Below the pieces are notes generated by a model. That model was given only the letters and a program-made list of their open reading frames with translations, made no database searches and was not told the origin of the DNA. This document shows positions 1 to 4,772 of a DNA stretch of 14,277 nt, in pieces (the stretch's first letter is position 1; each line of letters opens with the position of its first letter). Source of the stretch: RGIG8767 sp964386235 (GTDB lineage Bacteria; Bacillota; Clostridia; Lachnospirales; Lachnospiraceae); the NCBI GenBank assembly GCA_964386235.1, contig CAYLSH010000050.1:1-14277 (forward strand), given 5' to 3'. The position numbers and the translations under genes are program-made.

Positions 1-2
1 CA

Positions 3-845
3 CATATGACAGTATATGATAACATGGCTTTCGGTCTTAAGTTAAGAAAAGTTCCGAAGGATGAAATCGATAAGATGGTTAAAGAAGCAGCTAAGATCCT
101 TGACCTTTCTGCATTACTTGATCGTAAACCTAAGGCTTTATCCGGTGGTCAGAGACAGCGTGTTGCTATGGGTCGTGCCATCGTTCGTAATCCTAAGGTA
201 TTCCTTATGGATGAGCCTTTATCAAACCTGGATGCTAAACTTCGTGTACAGATGCGTATCGAGATCGCTAAATTACACCAGAGATTAGGTACAACCATCA
301 TCTACGTTACACATGACCAGACAGAGGCTATGACACTTGGTACCAGAATCGTAGTTATGAAAGATGGTGTTGTTCAGCAGGTAGATACACCTCAGAACTT
401 ATATGAGAAGCCGCAGAACCTGTTCGTAGCAGGATTCATGGGATCTCCTCAGATGAACTTCTTAGATGCAAAAGTTGAAGTTAAGGGTGAAGATGTTAAC
501 TTATTAGTAGCCGGACATTCTATTCCGCTTCCTCCTGCAAAGGCTAAGAAATTAATCGAAGGCGGTTATGCAGGAAAGACAGTAACATTTGGTATCCGTC
601 CGGAAGACGTATATGATTCTGAAATGTTCATCGAAACAGCAAAATGTGTATTTGAATCTAAGATTAAAGTATACGAATTACTTGGCGCTGAAGTTTACTT
701 ATACTTCGATCTGGAAGAGTTCCCGATCACAGCAAGAGTTGATTCTCGTACAACTGCAAGACCTGGTGATTCTGTTAAATTTGCATTTGATGTTGAAAAG
801 ATCCATGTATTCGACAAAGAAACAGAGCAGATCATCACAAACTAA
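3..845 (+). CDS. msmK: Sugar ABC transporter ATP-binding protein, MsmK/UgpC type (5' truncated by window edge)
   Basis: This is the ATPase that powers carbohydrate ABC importers (CUT1 class) at the inner face of the membrane; in Gram-positive bacteria one MsmK-type ATPase often serves several sugar transporters. The open frame runs off the left edge (a His codon precedes the ATG at 6), so that ATG is an internal Met, not the start. The Walker A and Q-loop part lies outside the window. Counting from that Met, the visible parts are the ABC signature LSGGQ (45-49), Walker B VFLMDE (65-70), D-loop SNLD (73-76), switch His103 in VTHDQTEAM, and a C-terminal TOBE-like regulatory domain (about 150-279) containing FGIRPEDV. 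Codon use is strongly biased (GGT, CGT, GTT, TTA), unlike the downstream genes, which suggests high expression. The subfamily is confident; the transported sugar cannot be inferred. Confidence 0.93.
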   Translation, partial: HMTVYDNMAFGLKLRKVPKDEIDKMVKEAAKILDLSALLDRKPKALSGGQRQRVAMGRAIVRNPKVFLMDEPLSNLDAKLRVQMRIEIAKLHQRLGTTIIYVTHDQTEAMTLGTRIVVMKDGVVQQVDTPQNLYEKPQNLFVAGFMGSPQMNFLDAKVEVKGEDVNLLVAGHSIPLPPAKAKKLIEGGYAGKTVTFGIRPEDVYDSEMFIETAKCVFESKIKVYELLGAEVYLYFDLEEFPITARVDSRTTARPGDSVKFAFDVEKIHVFDKETEQIITN

Positions 846-857
846 TCAAGAACCCGA

Positions 858-886
858 GGGGATGCGAAAGCATCCCCTTAATTTGT
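858..886 (+). terminator. Rho-independent terminator after msmK
   Basis: A perfect 8-bp GC-rich stem (GGGGATGC at 858-865, GCATCCCC at 870-877) closes a GAAA tetraloop and is followed by a T-rich stretch (TTAATTTGT). It lies 12 nt after the msmK stop. The tail is interrupted by AA, so read-through is possible. Confidence 0.8.
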
Positions 887-928
887 ATAGGGAAGATTTT
901 TTCATAAAATTGAACCCCATTTCATTTC

Positions 929-957
929 TTGCGAATTTATAAGGAATGTTTTATGAT
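929..957 (+). promoter_or_regulatory. Probable SigA promoter of the PucR/CdaR-type regulator
   Basis: TTGCGA (929-934) and TATGAT (952-957) are separated by 17 nt. This predicts a start near 963-965 and a leader of only about 22 nt before the regulator's ATG at 987. An overlapping GATAAT (955-960) is an alternative -10. The -35 match is only moderate. Confidence 0.5.
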
Positions 958-986
958 AATAGATATCGCTTAAAGGAGCAATGCAT

Positions 987-2072
987 ATGATTTCGAATCA
1001 GATTATTCAGAGTAACATAGAAGAGTTAAAGGGCATCACCAGGGTGGATTTCTGGGTGTATGATGCAGAAGGAAACGCCATCGCATCCACTGTACAGGAG
1101 AACCTGTTCGATCGGGATATTCTGGAGGCTTTTATGGATTCACAGGCGGATAGTCAGATTGTTTCGGGATGTCATTTTTTCAAGATCTTTGAGGACGGCG
1201 ATGCAACCTATGTGCTGGTGGCAAAAGGATTTGGCGAAGATGTGTACATGGTTGGTAAGATAGCGGTTTGTCAGTTACAGAACCTGATGGTTGCGTACAA
1301 AGAGCGTTTTGACAGAAGTGGTTTTTTTCAAAATCTTTTACTGGACAATCTGCTGTTGGTTGATATTCACAATCGTGCAACCAAACTGCATATCGAAGCA
1401 GAAAAGAAACGCCTTGTGTATCTGATCGAAACCAAGATGGATAAGGATAATGTGGCGGGTGAATTGTTAAAGAGCATGTTTGTTCCGCAGTCAGGGGATT
1501 ATATTGTTTCCATTGACGAACACAGTATCGTTCTGATTAAAGAGTTAAGCGACAAAGCAGATAAAGAAGAGATAGAAGAAGTTGCGGAGACCATTGTGGA
1601 TATGCTCAATACGGAAGCAATGTTAAATGTCCGTGTGGCATACGGTATCCCCGTCAATGAATTAAAGGATGTATCCAAGTCATATAAAGAAGCAAAAATG
1701 GCATTGGAAGTGGGAAATATTTTTTATGACTATAAGAGGGTTATTTCTTATGAGATGCTGGGAATCGGAAGGCTTATCTACCAGTTACCACAAAACCTTT
1801 GTCGTATTTTTATCAAAGAAATCTATGGGGATACTTCACCCGATGATATAGATGAAGAGATTCTGACAACCGTAAATAAGTTTTTAGAGAATAATCTGAA
1901 TGTCTCTGAGACATCCAGACAGTTATATATTCATCGTAACACGCTGGTGTATCGAATTGAGAAACTGCAAAAGGCAATTGGCCTGGATATGAGAATATTT
2001 GATGATGCACTGACTTTTAAAATAGCACTGATGGTTATTGAGTATTTAAAATATCTTGAAAAGAAAGAATAA
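987..2072 (+). CDS. PucR/CdaR-type transcriptional regulator
   Basis: Likely cytoplasmic DNA-binding regulator of the PucR/CdaR (sugar diacid regulator-like) superfamily. From the chosen start it is 361 residues: an N-terminal probable sensor region (about 1-115), a middle CdaR GGDEF-like fold (about 130-270, including VRVAYGIP and SYKEAKMALEVG), and a C-terminal PucR-type helix-turn-helix (about 291-350) with the family pattern NNLNVSETSRQLYIHRNTLVYRI. The start is set at the ATG at 987 because GGAG (975-978) sits 8 nt before it, whereas the ATG at 981 would leave only 2 nt. It has its own candidate promoter and follows the msmK terminator, so it may control msmK or sugar uptake genes; that is inference from position. 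The ligand is unknown and the true CdaR substrates (glucarate, glycerate) should not be assumed. Confidence 0.85.
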   Translation: MISNQIIQSNIEELKGITRVDFWVYDAEGNAIASTVQENLFDRDILEAFMDSQADSQIVSGCHFFKIFEDGDATYVLVAKGFGEDVYMVGKIAVCQLQNLMVAYKERFDRSGFFQNLLLDNLLLVDIHNRATKLHIEAEKKRLVYLIETKMDKDNVAGELLKSMFVPQSGDYIVSIDEHSIVLIKELSDKADKEEIEEVAETIVDMLNTEAMLNVRVAYGIPVNELKDVSKSYKEAKMALEVGNIFYDYKRVISYEMLGIGRLIYQLPQNLCRIFIKEIYGDTSPDDIDEEILTTVNKFLENNLNVSETSRQLYIHRNTLVYRIEKLQKAIGLDMRIFDDALTFKIALMVIEYLKYLEKKE

Positions 2073-2080
2073 AGAATCCC

Positions 2081-2129
2081 TTTCCCGAATACATTGTCCT
2101 AAAAGGACAAGACAAAGGAGAACGGGAAA
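2081..2129 (+). promoter_or_regulatory. Nested stem structure around the ribosome binding site of the next gene
   Basis: In the 56-nt gap after the regulator, TTTCCCG (2081-2087) is perfectly complementary to CGGGAAA (2123-2129), whose last A is the first base of the start codon at 2129. Inside lies a second perfect 7-bp hairpin, TTGTCCT (2094-2100) with AGGACAA (2104-2110) and an AAA loop. The Shine-Dalgarno AAAGGAG (2114-2120) falls in the unpaired segment between the two stems. No T-run follows, so it is not a terminator. It could modulate translation; the pairing is visible, the role is inferred. Confidence 0.4.
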
Positions 2130-2911
2130 TGGCATATAACAGAAAGATTGCCTATTTTGATCTGACAAATCAGGGTCAGAAAAAAGGAAATGGCGGTTTT
2201 TGTAAATGGGAGCAAAAAAATGGCAGCCAGATACTGACAGTCTTGGTGAATGGTCTGCCTAAAACTATATCAGAAGAGGTTGATATCCATAGTGAGTCTG
2301 GCAAAGTGTTGGGAAGCCTTAGAATATCGCAAGGCAGAGGAGAAAACATTTGCTATTTGCAGGAGGGAAGTAATTGGGAAGAGGAACTTTCCCATGTACG
2401 CATTCCGCTTCCGAATGATCTTGAACTGATCGCAGAATTTCAAAATATACCTGCCGGGAAAACATTGGTGAAACTACAGGAGCCGGAACAACGAATAGAA
2501 CCGCAAATTGAACTACCAATAGAACCACAACCCCGGACGGAAGAGAAAGTGCCTTCTTCCTGGGAAGGTTTCTGGCGGACTCGCGAAAAGATACACCCTT
2601 TTGGAACAGAAGAAGAATACTGCCGTATTGCACCGGAGGATGTATATCGTTTAAAAGAAGAGTACCATGTACTGAGGAATAATCAATTTTTACTACATGG
2701 ATATTATAATTACCATTATCTGATTCTTGGAAAAAAACAAGGTCAGGAATACGAGTATTGGCTGGGTGTTCCGGGTATTTATCACGAACGGGAAAAGATG
2801 GCAGCCAGAATGTATGGATTTGAAAAATTTGAAGGGGCAAAGCCCGGATATACAACGGGTGATTTGGGATATTATCTGATCACAGCAAAGCCCGAATCCA
2901 TGAAGGAATGA
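2129..2911 (+). CDS. Two-domain protein of unknown function (C-terminal part resembles DUF6128)
   Basis: 260 residues, no signal peptide or membrane segment, so probably cytoplasmic. Three parts are visible: a beta-rich N-terminal region (about 1-112), a linker rich in Glu, Pro and Gln with repeated IEPQ/IELPIEPQ-like units (about 116-143), and a compact aromatic C-terminal domain (about 146-254) with WEGFWRTREKIHPF, FLLHGYYNYHYLILGK and YWLGVPGIYHEREKMAA. The C-terminal part resembles the Clostridia domain I know as DUF6128; this comes from memory and is uncertain. No catalytic motif is recognised. A strong AAAGGAG (2114-2120) is 8 nt before the ATG. It ends 9 nt before tadA and is probably co-transcribed with it, but this gives no clear functional link. 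Confidence 0.8.
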   Translation: MAYNRKIAYFDLTNQGQKKGNGGFCKWEQKNGSQILTVLVNGLPKTISEEVDIHSESGKVLGSLRISQGRGENICYLQEGSNWEEELSHVRIPLPNDLELIAEFQNIPAGKTLVKLQEPEQRIEPQIELPIEPQPRTEEKVPSSWEGFWRTREKIHPFGTEEEYCRIAPEDVYRLKEEYHVLRNNQFLLHGYYNYHYLILGKKQGQEYEYWLGVPGIYHEREKMAARMYGFEKFEGAKPGYTTGDLGYYLITAKPESMKE

Positions 2912-2920
2912 CAGGAGTAA

Positions 2921-3412
2921 ATGAGGACTGATATGGACATTGACCAAAGATATATGCGTCAGGCAATAAAACTTGCAAGGAAAGCGGCACAATTGGGGGA
3001 GGTTCCCATTGGTTGTGTGATTGTGCATAACGAAAAAGTAATCGGAAGAGGATACAATCGAAGAAAAACGGATAAAAGCACACTGGCTCATGCAGAGATC
3101 ATTGCAATCCGGAAAGCCTGCAAAAAAATAGAGGACTGGCGTTTGGAAGAGTGTACGATGTATGTAACACTGGAGCCCTGTCAGATGTGCGCGGGTGCCA
3201 TTGTACAGGCGCGGATTCCCAAGGTGGTGATTGGCTGTATGAACCCGAAAGCCGGCTGTGCGGGATCGATTTTAAATATTCTGCAGGTGCCGGAATTTAA
3301 TCATCAGGTTGAAACCGTATATGGAGTATTGGAAGAGGAATGCTCTTTTATGCTGACGGATTTTTTTAAGAATCTGAGAAAAAGGCTTAAGGCAGATAGA
3401 TTTGACAAGTAG
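2921..3412 (+). CDS. tadA: tRNA-specific adenosine deaminase TadA
   Basis: Deaminates adenosine 34 to inosine in the anticodon of tRNA-Arg(ACG), allowing it to read several CGN codons. At 163 residues it has the usual family length. The zinc and catalytic motifs of the cytidine/deoxycytidylate deaminase fold are intact: HAE with zinc ligand His57 and proton-shuttling Glu59, and PCQMC with zinc ligands Cys87 and Cys90; EVPIGCVIV (27-35) is the typical first strand. The start is not certain: AGGAG (2913-2917) is only 3 nt from the ATG at 2921, while the in-frame ATG at 2933 has a weaker GAGGA (2923-2927) 5 nt upstream; both leave the catalytic domain whole. The next gene is the SRP RNA, the same order as B. 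subtilis yaaJ-scr. The last codons carry the -35 box of the SRP RNA promoter. Confidence 0.96.
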   Translation: MRTDMDIDQRYMRQAIKLARKAAQLGEVPIGCVIVHNEKVIGRGYNRRKTDKSTLAHAEIIAIRKACKKIEDWRLEECTMYVTLEPCQMCAGAIVQARIPKVVIGCMNPKAGCAGSILNILQVPEFNHQVETVYGVLEEECSFMLTDFFKNLRKRLKADRFDK

Positions 3413-3430
3413 AGCAAAAGCCAGTATACT
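3402..3430 (+). promoter_or_regulatory. Near-consensus SigA promoter of the SRP RNA gene
   Basis: A perfect TTGACA (3402-3407) and TATACT (3425-3430) are spaced by exactly 17 nt. The -35 box lies inside the last codons of tadA (Phe-Asp-Lys) and the stop codon lies in the spacer. Initiation is expected near 3437, giving about 15 nt of leader before the first hairpin of the SRP RNA region. Such a strong promoter fits an abundant stable RNA. Confidence 0.88.
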
Positions 3431-3450
3431 AAGCAATTGAGACAAGAAAA

Positions 3451-3679
3451 TCCCGTACATAATTCTGTACGGACTCCGTGCATTATCCTGTACGGAGGGG
3501 AACTTATATAGCTGCCCTTTGTAAGTGGCGTTGAAGTTTGGGTCTTGCGCAATAGGAATCTACGAATCTGGTCAGGGCAGGAATGCAGCAGCCATAAGAA
3601 GAATCTCCTATGTGCCGTGAGGGTGCCTGGCGGAGTTAACTGCAAAGGTAACGTGTATAGGTTCCCCTCTGTACAGGAT
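3451..3679 (+). ncRNA. ffs: Signal recognition particle RNA (SRP RNA, scRNA/4.5S homologue)
   Basis: RNA scaffold of the signal recognition particle, which binds Ffh and targets nascent membrane and secreted proteins to FtsY and the translocon. The Ffh-binding domain is clear: GTCAGG at 3571-3576, a small hairpin GCA-GGAA-TGC (GNRA-type loop at 3580-3583), AGCAGCC, and the returning strand with TGTGCCGTGAGGGTGCCTGG. The flanks GTAAGTGGCGTTGAAGTTTG and GTTAACTGCAAAGGTAACG closely resemble helix 5 of B. subtilis scRNA. The ends close by a 17-bp helix (3487-3503 with 3661-3677) containing one G-U pair. The canonical Alu-domain sequence of large Gram-positive SRP RNAs is not seen; in its place are two tandem hairpins (3453-3497). 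Mature ends are uncertain: the core could be 3487-3677, and the primary transcript probably starts near 3437. Confidence 0.93.
3453..3497 (+). repeat. Tandem imperfect 21-nt repeat forming two hairpins at the 5' end of the SRP RNA
   Basis: Units at 3453-3473 and 3476-3496 match at 18 of 21 positions, offset by 23 nt. Each folds on itself: hairpin 1 pairs CCGTAC (3453-3458) with GTACGG (3467-3472); hairpin 2 pairs CTCCGTGC (3474-3481) with GTACGGAG (3490-3497) using one G-U pair. The loops contain ATAAT (3459-3463) and ATTAT (3482-3486), which are exact reverse complements and could form a loop-loop contact. The 3' arm of hairpin 2 is also the 5' arm of the long SRP closing helix, so the two folds exclude each other. 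Confidence 0.7.
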
Positions 3680-3683
3680 TTTT
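3661..3683 (+). terminator. 3' end / probable terminator of the SRP RNA
   Basis: GTTCCCCTCTGTACAGG (3661-3677), the 3' arm of the 17-bp SRP closing helix, is followed at once by ATTTTT (3678-3683). This looks like a terminator whose hairpin loop is the whole SRP RNA. A short T-tract and distant pairing partner suggest incomplete termination, consistent with a gene starting 28 nt further on. Confidence 0.5.
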
Positions 3684-3710
3684 GATTCGGGAAAGAAAAA
3701 GGTGCAAAAG

Positions 3711-4601
3711 ATGGAACAATGTACCCTCTGTCCGCGGGAGTGCCATGTGGACAGAAGCAATGGAAAAACCGGATATTGTGGAGAAAGCAGCACGATTCGT
3801 ATTGCACGTACATCCCTGCACCAGTGGGAAGAACCTTGTATTACGGGAGAATACGGATCGGGTACCATCTTTTTTTCGGGATGTGGGCTTAAATGCATTT
3901 TCTGCCAGAATTATAATATTGCAGACAGTTCGGTGGGAAAAGAGTTTACGGAGGAAGAACTTGCGGATGCTATGTTGAGACTGCAGGAGAATCACGCAAG
4001 TAATATCAATCTGGTAACCGCCTCACATTATGCGAAGCCATTGGTATCTGTGATTGGTATGGCAAAAGAAAGAGGACTGACTATTCCTATCGTATATAAC
4101 ACTTCTGCTTATGAAAAGCCGGAAACCCTGCGCAGGCTGGAAGGACTGATTGATATATACCTTCCCGATTGTAAGTTTTACGATTCCAAAGTGGCACAAG
4201 CCTATGCCAAGGCACCGGATTATTTTGCGGTGGCAAAGGAGACAATCGCAGAAATGGTCCGTCAGACAGGTGAACCGGTATTTGATGAAAAAACAGGAAA
4301 TATGAAAAAAGGAGTGATCGTAAGGCATCTGGTTTTACCGGGGCATACGCAGGATTCCGTAAAGATCATAGATTATTTGTACCATGCGTATCGCGACCGC
4401 ATTTACTTAAGCATTATGAATCAATATACGCCAATCAGAAATTGGAAGGAATATCCGAATCTGAACAGACGACTGACAAGACGCGAATACGAAAAGGTAA
4501 TTAACCACGCACTTTCAATAGGGGTGGAAAACGCATTCATACAAGAAGGGGATACGGCAACGGAAAGTTTTATCCCGGCATTTGACTGCAGTTTTATCTG
4601 A
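3711..4601 (+). CDS. PflX-type radical SAM protein (COG1313 family)
   Basis: Cytoplasmic radical S-adenosylmethionine enzyme of the pyruvate formate-lyase-activating-enzyme-like PflX group; substrate unknown. From the ATG at 3711 it is 296 residues. The radical SAM cluster motif CGLKCIFC gives Cys58, Cys62 and Cys65 for the 4Fe-4S centre. An N-terminal cysteine set (Cys4, Cys7, Cys11, Cys23 in CTLCPREC...YCG) is typical of the family and may bind metal. IVYNTSAYE, DIYLPDCKF and the C-terminal AFIQEGDTATESFIPAFD are family features. I prefer the ATG at 3711 (AAAAAGG at 3696-3702, 8 nt away) over the in-frame GTG at 3702. No glycyl-radical enzyme is nearby, so it should not be called a PFL activase. 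No promoter of its own is visible after the SRP RNA, so it may depend on SRP read-through. Confidence 0.9.
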   Translation: MEQCTLCPRECHVDRSNGKTGYCGESSTIRIARTSLHQWEEPCITGEYGSGTIFFSGCGLKCIFCQNYNIADSSVGKEFTEEELADAMLRLQENHASNINLVTASHYAKPLVSVIGMAKERGLTIPIVYNTSAYEKPETLRRLEGLIDIYLPDCKFYDSKVAQAYAKAPDYFAVAKETIAEMVRQTGEPVFDEKTGNMKKGVIVRHLVLPGHTQDSVKIIDYLYHAYRDRIYLSIMNQYTPIRNWKEYPNLNRRLTRREYEKVINHALSIGVENAFIQEGDTATESFIPAFDCSFI

Positions 4602-4772
4602 TCGTTTTGGCGGGAGAAAAAAAGATTTTAGAGAAAGAACAAAAAACGCAATATTGTGTTATTAAAGGAATGCTAAAAAGCATAATTGTGATAGACAGAA
4701 AAGGGAAGATTGCATACAATGAAGGCGATGAGATAGAAATACGGATCTGCCGGATAAAGGGAGGAAAAGGGC

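Noticed and set aside
6..8. ATG at 6 as the start of the sugar ATPase
   Set aside because: The frame is open to the window edge with a His codon before it, and Walker A would be missing; MTVYDNMAFG is an internal segment of MsmK-type proteins.
981..983. ATG at 981 as the start of the PucR/CdaR-type regulator
   Set aside because: Only 2 nt lie between GGAG (975-978) and this ATG; the ATG at 987 has the standard 8-nt spacing.
2319..2855. 178-residue open frame on the minus strand opposite the unknown gene at 2129
   Set aside because: It is antisense to a frame with a strong ribosome site and protein-like domain pattern; its own translation has no recognisable motif and no ribosome binding site.
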